7,181 nucleotides of DNA from Bacteroidales bacterium UBA6340 (GTDB lineage Bacteria > Bacteroidota > Bacteroidia > Bacteroidales > Paludibacteraceae): contig DJSG01000019.1 of NCBI GenBank assembly GCA_002440265.1, positions 1-7,181 on the forward strand, read 5' to 3'. Of the stretch, positions 1-5,736 are shown piece by piece. The notes under the pieces are model-generated. The model made no database searches. It saw only the letters and a list, made by a program, of their open reading frames with translations, and was not told the origin of the DNA. Every line of letters begins with the position of its first letter. Within the stretch, counting starts at the first letter, position 1. A program made the position numbers and the translations under genes.

Positions 1-21
1 TCCACCATCGTCTCAGACCAC

Positions 22-1632
22 CTATCGTACAATCAGTTTGGTGGACAGGCAAGTGCCTTGACCGTAGATATTGAGAATATAGATACCCTGCGAGAGACCG
101 TCGATATTCTGTTCAATAGAGGTAATGCGACCTTGCGTAACCACTTGCCCATCAACGCGATAGACGATATAGTACCCGCCTTCGGCATTGCGTATGCAGG
201 GCGTGGCACCTTCGTAGAACACCTCGTAGTTGTTCAGCGAAGGCTCGGTGTGGCGGGTGGTGGCGTTGCTGTCTAAGCGCAAGCCCACTAATATAGGGTC
301 GTGGTCGCTGCAGCGGAACATACTGAGGTCATCGGAACTGTCGTAGGTGTAGCGGTCGTGCTCGTCAGAGTTGATGTGGTACGCCACCATGCCCGTGACT
401 TGCGGGTAAAGGGTGGAGTTGCACAACGCATGGTCAAGGTAGCCCGCCTGCCCGTGAAAGGTGTAACTGTAACTGCTGTCGGCATGAAAGGTGCGGTGCA
501 TATCTATCATACCCCCCTCGCGCAGAATGGTGATGGGGTCTTCCATAGCGTAGGCGTTGAGGTCGCCCATGATGAGGAAGTCGCTGTCTTCAAAATAGAC
601 AGTCTCCTTCTGATAGTTGGCAAGAACGGACTGTGCCTCCCGCTTGCGGTCGCCGTTATAGGTGCCCTGACCGTCGTGCTGGTCGGCATTGTCGCCACTG
701 CCGCTGCCGCTCTTGGCTTTGAAGTGGTTGATGGAGAAGATGAACTTCTCCCCTGTGGCTTTCTCGGTAAAACCCTGCGTCTTCTTGCGGTTGGAGACAC
801 CGGTGTTGTTGTGGCGTATGGTGCCGTGCGGGGCAACGACATCGCTGCAATAGATATACCCCGACTTGGTGTAAGTGCCATTGACGGAACTCCCGTCGTT
901 GATAGCCACGTAGTTACGACCTGTGTTGCGCGTGAGGTCTGCGGCTATCTCGTTCATGGCATCCTGACCTTGTTGCACCTCCACCAGCCCGTAGATGTCG
1001 GCGCGTATCAGGGCGAGTGCCTTGCTGATTTTGGTACGCTGCTTCTGATGCTCTGCATTGTCTGCAGGTCCCATGCCGCGTGACGAGAAGTTCTGCGTAA
1101 GGTAGTACTCGCAGTTCATAGCGCATACCAACAGGGTGTGTTGCCCGCGCATATCAATGGCACCGGTGTCGTAGCCCTTCTCCAATTCGGCGCGTGTATT
1201 GCCCGCCCACGTGCACGACTTGAACTGCACGCTGCTCGTACTGCTGACATAGACCGTGAGGTTGAGCAGCCGTTCCCCCATACGGTGGTAATCGTCAATG
1301 CCCGTCAGGGTAATTTCGCCTGTAGTATTGGCAGAGAGTATCTTGTTGTACTCTACCGAAAGCGGAAGTGCTTGGTTAGTAGGTGAATATGTGCGTCTCG
1401 GTGAGATGATAAGTCTGCCGTTGTAGTAGTTGTTTGTGACGTAGAAGGGCGTGGTGAACTGTATGGTCTGCCCCCTATACGGATTGAGGTCGGAGTACTT
1501 CCATGTCTGCGGGTCGGCAATAGTCACCTTGGTCTGTGCGGAGAGGTGGTCTTGTGAAATGCACAAAAGGCACAGCACCGCAGTACAGAATGCGATTTTG
1601 TAGATAGTATGGCGGATAAAGTTCATATTCAT
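22..1632 (-). CDS. Secreted T9SS-sorted endonuclease/exonuclease/phosphatase family protein
   Basis: Probable extracellular metal-dependent nuclease or phosphodiesterase (536 aa). Residues 1-33 form a Sec signal peptide with a basic start, a hydrophobic core at about 13-25, and likely cleavage near SAQ. Residues 34-165 are a beta-rich N-terminal domain, possibly OB-fold-like (inference). Residues 168-453 are the EEP fold: N173 (AMNCEYY), metal-binding E218 (GLVEVQ), H303 (INHFKAK), D357/N359 (GDLNAY), D400/H401 (YLDHAL) and catalytic H444 (SDHDPI), so all core motifs are present. The C-terminal ~70 residues end in GIYILNIYG...KLIVR, a typical type A sorting domain of the type IX secretion system, predicting export and surface attachment or release. 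The exact substrate (DNA, RNA or another phosphodiester) cannot be read from sequence. The start is the first of two close ATGs (1632 or 1626). An AAGAGGTG stretch at 1635-1642 resembles a Shine-Dalgarno site, unusual in Bacteroidota. The gene is transcribed away from the mmd operon, and its downstream neighbour lies outside the window. Confidence 0.9.
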   Translation of the reverse strand: MNMNFIRHTIYKIAFCTAVLCLLCISQDHLSAQTKVTIADPQTWKYSDLNPYRGQTIQFTTPFYVTNNYYNGRLIISPRRTYSPTNQALPLSVEYNKILSANTTGEITLTGIDDYHRMGERLLNLTVYVSSTSSVQFKSCTWAGNTRAELEKGYDTGAIDMRGQHTLLVCAMNCEYYLTQNFSSRGMGPADNAEHQKQRTKISKALALIRADIYGLVEVQQGQDAMNEIAADLTRNTGRNYVAINDGSSVNGTYTKSGYIYCSDVVAPHGTIRHNNTGVSNRKKTQGFTEKATGEKFIFSINHFKAKSGSGSGDNADQHDGQGTYNGDRKREAQSVLANYQKETVYFEDSDFLIMGDLNAYAMEDPITILREGGMIDMHRTFHADSSYSYTFHGQAGYLDHALCNSTLYPQVTGMVAYHINSDEHDRYTYDSSDDLSMFRCSDHDPILVGLRLDSNATTRHTEPSLNNYEVFYEGATPCIRNAEGGYYIVYRVDGQVVTQGRITSIEQNIDGLSQGIYILNIYGQGTCLSTKLIVR

Positions 1633-1651
1633 AACACCTCTTAATAGTCTG

Positions 1652-1683
1652 CAAAGTTACTGAATTTCCGTGACTTGTGCAAA
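1652..1683 (-). promoter_or_regulatory. Bacteroidota-type promoter of the secreted nuclease
   Basis: On the minus strand TTTG (1680-1683) is followed after 20 bases by TAACTTTG (1652-1659), a full match to the Bacteroidota -33/-7 consensus TTTG...TAnnTTTG. Transcription would start near 1645, giving a leader of only about 13 bases that is largely the SD-like AAGAGGTG. The region also forms an imperfect dyad: GCAAAGTTAC (1651-1660) against GTGACTTGTGC (1670-1680), overlapping both promoter elements. The promoter match is seen; its activity is inferred. Confidence 0.7.
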
Positions 1684-1728
1684 AATAGTTTTCCAAAACA
1701 GCGCAACCGCACCCAAATTGTCCCTCAC

Positions 1729-1860
1729 CGGGGACGCAGACACCCTGCACGGTCCCCGCAAGTCCGTGTACGTAGCGGGGTGCTCTCCTCGTCCGCGGTC
1801 GGTTTGGCACAAACCGTATAACGATACGGTGTACATGGGGAACGACACGTCCCGCGTCGT
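1729..1860. repeat. Cluster of small GC-rich inverted repeats with two mutually exclusive hairpins
   Basis: Four inverted repeats lie close together. CGGGGAC (1729-1735) pairs with GTCCCCG (1752-1758). CGGTTTG (1800-1806) pairs with CAAACCG (1810-1816) around a 3-base loop. ACCGTAT (1813-1819) pairs with ATACGGT (1824-1830) around an AACG loop. ACGACACG (1842-1849) pairs imperfectly with CGCGTCGT (1853-1860). The second and third share bases 1813-1816, so only one can form at a time. None is followed by a T-run, so they are not obvious intrinsic terminators. They could be part of an unannotated small RNA or simply a repetitive intergenic sequence; the sequence does not decide. Confidence 0.45.
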
Positions 1861-1921
1861 CATACATACTATTATACATACAAACCCCCTTGGTTGAGCC
1901 GCCTTCCCTGTCTCCTCACTT

Positions 1922-1972
1922 GGTGTAACGACCCCTGTCTTCTTGCCTCTTCTCATTGCCCCCGCGTTACAC
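1922..1972. repeat. Inverted pair of the GTGTAACG motif
   Basis: GTGTAACG (1923-1930, preceded by G) faces CGTTACAC (1965-1972) across a 34-base pyrimidine-rich spacer. This is the same motif that builds the arms of the larger palindrome at 2174-2324, about 210 bases away, suggesting a shared origin or shared binding protein (inference). Confidence 0.5.
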
Positions 1973-2061
1973 ACCCCGCCCCCTCCTTATCTCCCCTCGC
2001 ATAGTGCTTATATACACCAATTGCTTAAAATTGATTATAACACACAAATACACACATATTC

Positions 2062-2094
2062 CCGAGAGAACTCCGAGAGAACCCCGAGCAAACA
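2062..2094. repeat. Three 11-bp direct repeats (CCGAGAGAACN)
   Basis: Units start at 2062, 2073 and 2084. The first two share CCGAGAGAAC exactly; the third reads CCGAGCAAAC, matching 8 of 10 bases. The 11-bp period is close to one helical turn, so a protein binding each unit would sit on one face of the DNA. That role is inference; it could also be simple tandem duplication. Confidence 0.6.
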
Positions 2095-2173
2095 TCTGTA
2101 AATCACCACCCGTTTTACTCCTCTTGACAGTGTATTTCTTAAATTATCATAACTACCTCATTCTCACCTCTCA

Positions 2174-2324
2174 GACATGATGGTGTAACGGTGTAACGCG
2201 GCTTTTCTGTACCTATTATAATATATACCTCTCTGCCCTATAAATATATAAAGTATTAGAAAAGCCCCGTTACACGTTACACCGTTACACCACTTTCCGA
2301 ACCTCGCACTCACCCCATCATGTC
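2174..2324. repeat. Palindromic element of 151 bp with 10-bp terminal inverted repeats
   Basis: The ends are perfect inverted repeats: GACATGATGG (2174-2183) and CCATCATGTC (2315-2324). Inside, a long imperfect stem forms: 2182-2189 with 2276-2283, 2191-2198 with 2268-2275, and GGCTTTTCT (2200-2208) with AGAAAAGCC (2258-2266), 25 pairs in all with one bulge (G2190) and one C-C mismatch. The loop (2209-2257) is very AT-rich. The left arm holds two tandem GGTGTAAC octamers (2182, 2190). The right arm holds three GTTACAC units (2269, 2276, 2284), so it has one extra copy plus 23 unpaired bases before the terminal repeat. No coding frame, T-run or clear target-site duplication is visible. It could be a MITE-like non-autonomous element, a REP-like palindrome or a protein-binding site. 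It lies upstream of the mmd promoter and so is not in that transcript. Confidence 0.6.
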
Positions 2325-2348
2325 GTACAGGTAAAAAACGTTTATTTG

Positions 2349-2380
2349 TTTGCCTGTTTGAGAAAAATTATGTACCTTTG
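2349..2380 (+). promoter_or_regulatory. Bacteroidota-type promoter of the mce-mmd operon
   Basis: TTTG (2349-2352) is followed after 20 bases by TACCTTTG (2373-2380), a full match to the Bacteroidota -33/-7 consensus with the same 20-base spacing as the divergent nuclease promoter. Initiation is expected around 2385-2388, inside the perfect 10-bp palindrome CCAAATTTGG (2383-2392), which could be an operator overlapping the start site (inference). Confidence 0.75.
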
Positions 2381-2386
2381 TGCCAA

Positions 2387-2533
2387 ATTTGGTTTTGTGG
2401 GAAGTGTGCAAAAAGAGGCGAAAAACCAAAGTGGAAACGCTCTTGCCGAATGGGTGTCAAAAGGCATTGCGATATAGGCAAATGCAGACAAAAAGGATAT
2501 AAAAATATAGTTTAACTTATAAATCAATAAACA
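2387..2533 (+). promoter_or_regulatory. Structured 5' leader of the mce-mmd operon
   Basis: About 147 bases lie between the predicted transcription start and the mce ATG, long for a simple leader. Two hairpins can be drawn: AAGA/GGCG (2413-2420) with CGCTCTT (2438-2444), one bulge; and GCATTGC (2464-2470) with GCAAATGC (2478-2485), one bulged A and a 7-base loop. The last 35 bases are A/T-rich and probably unstructured, as is usual for Bacteroidota ribosome loading without a Shine-Dalgarno site. I do not see a cobalamin riboswitch signature. Any regulatory role is inference. Confidence 0.4.
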
Positions 2534-2947
2534 ATGAAACCAACTCATATTGAGCATCTTGGAATCGCTGTGACAAGTTTGGAAGACGCAATGCCGTTCT
2601 TCGAGTTCTTAACCGGTAGCAAATGCTACGCTATTGAAGAGGTTGCAGACCAAAAGGTTAAGACCGCGTTCTTCAAAGTAGGTCCTACAAAAATCGAGTT
2701 GCTGGAGCCCACATGCCCCGAGTCCACTATCGCCAAATTCATTGAGAAGAACGGTGGTCGCGGCGGCGTTCACCATGTAGCATTCAATGTAGAGAGTGTT
2801 GAGGAGGCTCTGAAAGAGGCAGAGGCTGCCGGTATCCAACTCATCGACAAGGCTCCACGCAAAGGCGCCGAGAACCTGATGATTGCATTCCTGCATCCCA
2901 AAAGCACAAAGGGCGTGCTGACAGAGTTGTGCCAACAACCCAAGTAA
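2534..2947 (+). CDS. mce: Methylmalonyl-CoA epimerase
   Basis: Interconverts (R)- and (S)-methylmalonyl-CoA, linking the mutase (R product) to the decarboxylase (S substrate) in the cytoplasm. The 137-aa length is normal for bacterial epimerases of the vicinal oxygen chelate fold. Two beta-alpha-beta repeats are visible, beginning at HIEHLGIAV (5-13) and GVHHVAFNV (78-86). Expected metal ligands are present: H8, the HH pair at 80-81, and E131 in VLTELCQ; Q40 in the DQKV segment may be a further one. The family signature KIELLEP is at 53-59 and FLHPK at 119-123. The ATG at 2534 follows an A/T-rich leader and is the only start that keeps the IEHLGIAV strand complete. First gene of the operon, 23 bases before mmdA. 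The mutase that would supply its substrate is not in the window. Confidence 0.95.
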   Translation: MKPTHIEHLGIAVTSLEDAMPFFEFLTGSKCYAIEEVADQKVKTAFFKVGPTKIELLEPTCPESTIAKFIEKNGGRGGVHHVAFNVESVEEALKEAEAAGIQLIDKAPRKGAENLMIAFLHPKSTKGVLTELCQQPK

Positions 2948-2970
2948 TTCACGACGTACATAGTACAATT

Positions 2971-4527
2971 ATGAATCAAGATAAATTGCAAAAACTGATT
3001 GACAATCGCGCAAAGGCAGCAGCCGGAGGCGGCGAAGCAGCAATCGCAAAACATCACGCAAAAGGCAGTTACACTGCACGCGAGCGTATCAATATGCTCC
3101 TCGACGAGGGGTCGTTTGAGGAAGTGAACATGTTCCTCACCCACCGCTGCCACGACTTCGGCATGGAGAAAAAGGTGTTCCTCGGTGACGGTGTGGCTGT
3201 AGGTTCGGGTACCATCGACGGCCGTCTGGTATTCGTGTTCGCACAGGACGCTACCGTTATCGGCGGTTCGCTGAGCGAGACCATGGCGCAGAAAATATGC
3301 AACGTCATGGATATGGCTATGAAACTCGGTGCGCCTATCATCGGTCTCAACGACTCGGGCGGTGCACGTATTCAGGAAGGTGCTTGCGCCTTGGCAGGCT
3401 ACGCAGAGATTTTCGAGCGTAACATCCTTGCCAGCGGTGTGGTACCACAGATCAGTGTCATCTTTGGTCCGTGCGCAGGTGGTGCCGTTTACAGCCCCGC
3501 GCTCACCGACTTCATTATGATGACCGAGCAGAACTCGTATATGTTCATCACCGGTCCGAAGGTAGTGAAATCGGTTACAGGTGAGGACGTTAGCGTAGAG
3601 GACCTCGGCGGTGCCAAGGTTCACGCAACCAAGTCGGGTGTTACTCACTTTGTGGCTGCTACCGAAGAGGAGGCTCTCGAGCAAGTACGCCGTTTGGTAA
3701 GTTTCATTCCGCAAAACAACATGGAGGACGCTCCCGTTCTCAAATGCACGGACGACCCCATGCGCGTGGAAGAGAGCCTGAACGAGATCGTGCCTGACGA
3801 CCCGAACAAACCGTATAATATGAAGGACATCATCAACCTGATTGTTGACAACGGTGACTTCATGGAGGTTCAGAAAGACTATGCCAAGAACATCATCTGC
3901 GGTTTCGCACGTTTCAATGGCCGTTCGACCGGTATCATTGCCAACCAGCCGAGTTGGTTGGCAGGAGTGTTGGACTGCGATGCCAGCCGCAAGGCAGCAC
4001 GTTTCGTGCGCTTCTGCGATGCCTTCAACATCCAGATTCTGACCCTTGTGGACGTGCCGGGCTTCCTGTGCGGTACAGGTCAAGAGTACGCAGGTATCAT
4101 CGACCACGGAGCAAAACTGATGTTCGCTTACGGCGAGGCTACCGTTCCCAAGGTAACCATTACCGTTCGTAAGTCGTACGGCGGAAGCCATATCGTAATG
4201 AGTTGCAAGCAGTTGCGCGGCGATATGTGCTATGCATGGCCCAATGCGGAGATTGCCGTCATGGGTGCCGGTGGTGCAGTGGGCGTACTTCAGGCCAAGG
4301 CTATCAAGGCTATCGAAGACCCCGAAGAGAAGAAGAAATTCATTGCTGAGAAAGAGGCAGAGTACAAAGACTTGTTCGCAAGCCCGTATCAGGCAGCAAA
4401 CCGCGGCTACATCGACGACATCATCGAGCCGCGCAACACCCGTAAGCGTATCATCCACGCCTTCGAGAACCTGCAGACCAAGCGCCTGACCAACCCTCTG
4501 AAGAAGCATTCAAATATCCCATTGTAG
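2971..4527 (+). CDS. mmdA: Methylmalonyl-CoA decarboxylase alpha subunit (carboxyltransferase)
   Basis: Cytoplasmic carboxyltransferase (518 aa) that moves the carboxyl group of (S)-methylmalonyl-CoA to biotin on MmdC, leaving propionyl-CoA. It has the two crotonase-like halves of the family: N-terminal with LNDSGGARIQEG (126-137) and FGPCAGGAVYSPA (165-177), and C-terminal with NQPSWLAGVLD (325-335), LVDVPGF (359-365) and RKSYGGSHIVMS (400-411). The glycine-rich segments form the oxyanion holes that bind the CoA-ester and biotin carbonyls. The C-terminus (EPRNTRKRI...NPLKKHSNIPL) is typical of Bacteroidota homologues. I chose ATG 2971; an in-frame GTG at 2929 would overlap mce and add 14 residues unlike the family. 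One oddity: the usual PGFLPGT reads PGFLCGT (C367). Homologous subunits act in propionyl-CoA carboxylase, but the membrane genes following make a Na+-pumping decarboxylase far more likely. Confidence 0.93.
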   Translation: MNQDKLQKLIDNRAKAAAGGGEAAIAKHHAKGSYTARERINMLLDEGSFEEVNMFLTHRCHDFGMEKKVFLGDGVAVGSGTIDGRLVFVFAQDATVIGGSLSETMAQKICNVMDMAMKLGAPIIGLNDSGGARIQEGACALAGYAEIFERNILASGVVPQISVIFGPCAGGAVYSPALTDFIMMTEQNSYMFITGPKVVKSVTGEDVSVEDLGGAKVHATKSGVTHFVAATEEEALEQVRRLVSFIPQNNMEDAPVLKCTDDPMRVEESLNEIVPDDPNKPYNMKDIINLIVDNGDFMEVQKDYAKNIICGFARFNGRSTGIIANQPSWLAGVLDCDASRKAARFVRFCDAFNIQILTLVDVPGFLCGTGQEYAGIIDHGAKLMFAYGEATVPKVTITVRKSYGGSHIVMSCKQLRGDMCYAWPNAEIAVMGAGGAVGVLQAKAIKAIEDPEEKKKFIAEKEAEYKDLFASPYQAANRGYIDDIIEPRNTRKRIIHAFENLQTKRLTNPLKKHSNIPL

Positions 4528-4528
4528 T

Positions 4529-4885
4529 ATGATTTTCCTTGAAGTAAATTCATTTATATGGATGGTGACGGGACTGGGCTTCTGCCTGGTACTCGCGCTA
4601 TTGTTTGTGTTTGTGTATGTGATGAAGTTGATGGGCTGGATTATGCAACCGCGCGTAAAGCCCAAGAAACAAGCCGAACCGCAGCACTCACAGACCGTGG
4701 CACACACCCAGAAGGAGGACAAAGAGCGCATCACCCTGACTGCCGACAGCACGGCTGCCATCGCATTGGCTCTGCACCTCTACTACAACGGTGTGCACGA
4801 TGAGGAATCCACAAAAACTATTGTTCAACCCCACCGTACACAATGGAACAACAAGATGTACGGCATGAATAATCTTCACAGATAA
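4529..4885 (+). CDS. mmdD: Methylmalonyl-CoA decarboxylase delta subunit, OadG-type membrane anchor
   Basis: Small subunit (118 aa) with one N-terminal membrane helix (about residues 8-32, rich in V, L and F) followed by a basic stop-transfer segment (PRVKPKKQ, 41-48) and a polar cytoplasmic tail. This is the OadG/MmdD plan, in which the protein joins the soluble carboxyltransferase to the membrane pump and helps assembly. The tail has a short helix (TAAIALALHLYYNGVHDEE, 75-93) and ends in WNNKMYGMN (106-114), similar to the W..K.YG ending I associate with Bacteroidota OadG proteins. The ATG lies one base after the mmdA stop, implying translational coupling. Sequence in this family is poorly conserved, so the call rests on topology and on position between mmdA and mmdC, the same order as in Veillonella mmdADECB. 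No separate mmdE is seen. Confidence 0.85.
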   Translation: MIFLEVNSFIWMVTGLGFCLVLALLFVFVYVMKLMGWIMQPRVKPKKQAEPQHSQTVAHTQKEDKERITLTADSTAAIALALHLYYNGVHDEESTKTIVQPHRTQWNNKMYGMNNLHR

Positions 4886-4928
4886 GATGAACTATAGTGC
4901 AAACCGAACACAGATAACTTGTTTTCTG

Positions 4929-4968
4929 TTGAGGTGCAGCCTGTAGTACATATCTTTAACTCGTTAAA
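4929..4968 (+). promoter_or_regulatory. Possible internal promoter and dyad upstream of mmdC
   Basis: The 86-base gap between mmdD and mmdC is the widest in the operon. It contains TTG (4929-4931), then after 19 bases TATCTTTA (4951-4958), one mismatch from the -7 consensus TAnnTTTG. It overlaps a dyad, TTTAAC (4955-4960) and GTTAAA (4963-4968), ending three bases before the ATG. It could boost mmdC and mmdB expression or act on the mRNA. Weak evidence; chance is possible. Confidence 0.25.
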
Positions 4969-4971
4969 AAT

Positions 4972-5724
4972 ATGAAATCATTTCAATTTACCATCGACGG
5001 CCGCAAATACGACACGACCGTCAACGAGATAGACGGTGGAATGGCTGAGGTAACAGTCAATGGTACCGTTTTCCATGTGGCTATCGACCGGATGAAGAAC
5101 GCCACCTCTATCAAACCTGCCGCACCACGCACTGCCGCTGCTCCCGCAGCCGCTCCCAAAGTGGCTCAAGCCGCAGGCATAACCATAGTCAAGAGCCCCC
5201 TGCCGGGTAGCATCGTCAAGGTGGTTGCCGCTGCAGGTCAAGCCGTTAAGCGCGGAGACTTACTCCTGACAATGGAGTCCATGAAGATGGAGAACCAAGT
5301 ACTCAGCGAGGTGGATGGTACCGTTAAGGCAGTGCTCGTACAGCCCGGTCAGAACGTGATGCAAGACGACAAACTGGTTGAGATTGAGACCGTTGCCATT
5401 GCAGCCGCACCTGCCGCTGCTCCTGCAGCACCCAAGGCAGCACCGGCTCCGAAGCCCGCGGCTGATCCTGCACCTGCTCCTGCCCCCAAGGCGGCTGACG
5501 TACCCGCAGGCGGAAAGAAGATTGTCTCCCCGCTGCCCGGCAGCATCATCAAGGTAGTGGTTTCGGAAGGTCAGGCTGTGAAGAAAGGCGACCTCCTGCT
5601 CACCCTCGAGAGTATGAAGATGGAGAACTCCGTATTGGCAGAGTGCGACGGCACAGTAACCAAGATAGCCGTAACTCCGGGTCAGAACGTGATGCAGGAC
5701 GACCTGCTTGTAGTACTCGGATAA
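4972..5724 (+). CDS. mmdC: Biotin carrier subunit with two tandem biotinyl domains
   Basis: Carries carboxybiotin from MmdA to the membrane subunit MmdB. The 250-aa protein is long for a carrier with a single domain. Residues 1-40 are the short beta N-terminus seen in this family (MKSFQFTIDG...VNGTVFHVAI). An Ala/Pro linker (47-69) leads to biotinyl domain 1 (75-138), with ESMKMEN and biotin-accepting Lys105. A second Ala/Pro/Lys linker (141-181) leads to biotinyl domain 2 (186-249), with ESMKMEN and Lys216. The domains match at 47 of 64 aligned residues without gaps. Both keep the SPLPGSI start, the GD(L)LL turn, the DGTV strand and PGQNVMQDD, so both should fold and be biotinylated (inference). 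The usual EAMKM reads ESMKM in both. Flexible linkers let each domain swing between active sites, as lipoyl domains do in pyruvate dehydrogenase E2. Stop lies 12 bases before mmdB. Confidence 0.92.
   Translation: MKSFQFTIDGRKYDTTVNEIDGGMAEVTVNGTVFHVAIDRMKNATSIKPAAPRTAAAPAAAPKVAQAAGITIVKSPLPGSIVKVVAAAGQAVKRGDLLLTMESMKMENQVLSEVDGTVKAVLVQPGQNVMQDDKLVEIETVAIAAAPAAAPAAPKAAPAPKPAADPAPAPAPKAADVPAGGKKIVSPLPGSIIKVVVSEGQAVKKGDLLLTLESMKMENSVLAECDGTVTKIAVTPGQNVMQDDLLVVLG
5194..5718 (+). repeat. In-frame duplication of the biotinyl domain within mmdC
   Basis: Copy 1 spans 5194-5385 and copy 2 spans 5527-5718, offset by 333 bases (111 codons). Protein identity is 47 of 64, but many codons differ synonymously, so this is not a recent copying event or an assembly artefact. 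The longest exact DNA matches I noted are a 17-base stretch, GGTCAGAACGTGATGCA (5347-5363 and 5680-5696), and ATGAAGATGGAGAAC around each biotinylation site. Confidence 0.85.
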
Positions 5725-5736
5725 CCCCTGCCGGAT

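Larger units (their letters stand above)
1684..2348. other. Gene-free, repeat-rich divergent intergenic region
   Basis: About 665 bases separate the two outward-facing promoters. Open frames here are short, change composition along their length, and show no recognisable domain, so I call no gene. The region has distinct zones: a GC-rich stretch dense in small inverted repeats (about 1720-1860), a G-poor, pyrimidine-rich stretch on the plus strand (about 1890-2170) with 11-bp direct repeats, and a palindromic element (2174-2324). Seven copies of GTGTAAC or its complement fall between 1922 and 2291. I see no tRNA, rRNA, CRISPR array or named riboswitch. Confidence 0.7.

Noticed and set aside
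301..1083. Plus-strand frame of 260 codons opposite the nuclease gene.
   Set aside because: The minus strand encodes a complete nuclease with all motifs, signal peptide and promoter; this frame is its antisense shadow.
1657..1974. Short frames in the intergenic region (minus 1657-1974, minus 1475-1879, plus 1670-1897).
   Set aside because: They cross promoters and repeat structures, overlap one another, and show no domain or plausible start context.
1956..2180. Plus-strand 74-codon frame.
   Set aside because: Low-complexity, pyrimidine-driven composition, and it runs through the direct repeats to the edge of the palindromic element.
2182..2291. CRISPR array, considered because of repeated GTGTAAC octamers.
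   Set aside because: Units are 7-8 bases, directly adjacent or inverted, with no spacers and no cas genes.
2387..2533. Cobalamin riboswitch in the operon leader, suggested by the B12-dependent mutase step nearby in the pathway.
   Set aside because: I could not find a conserved B12-box-like segment or the expected multi-stem architecture.
2342..2557. Minus-strand 71-codon frame over the operon promoter and leader.
   Set aside because: It lies antisense to a consensus promoter and the mce start, with no recognisable domain.
2929..2971. Upstream GTG start for mmdA.
   Set aside because: It overlaps the end of mce and adds 14 residues not expected for the family; ATG 2971 gives the normal N-terminus.
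2770..4509. Very long minus-strand open frame (579 codons) opposite mmdA.
   Set aside because: It mirrors a strongly codon-biased conserved gene. Its product is low in domain-like features and extends antisense into mce, so it is a shadow frame.
4887..4946. A 19-codon frame (MNYSANRTQITC...) one base after the mmdD stop, considered as a tiny mmdE.
   Set aside because: Far shorter than the 55-residue MmdE of Veillonella, not hydrophobic in the expected way, and likely chance.
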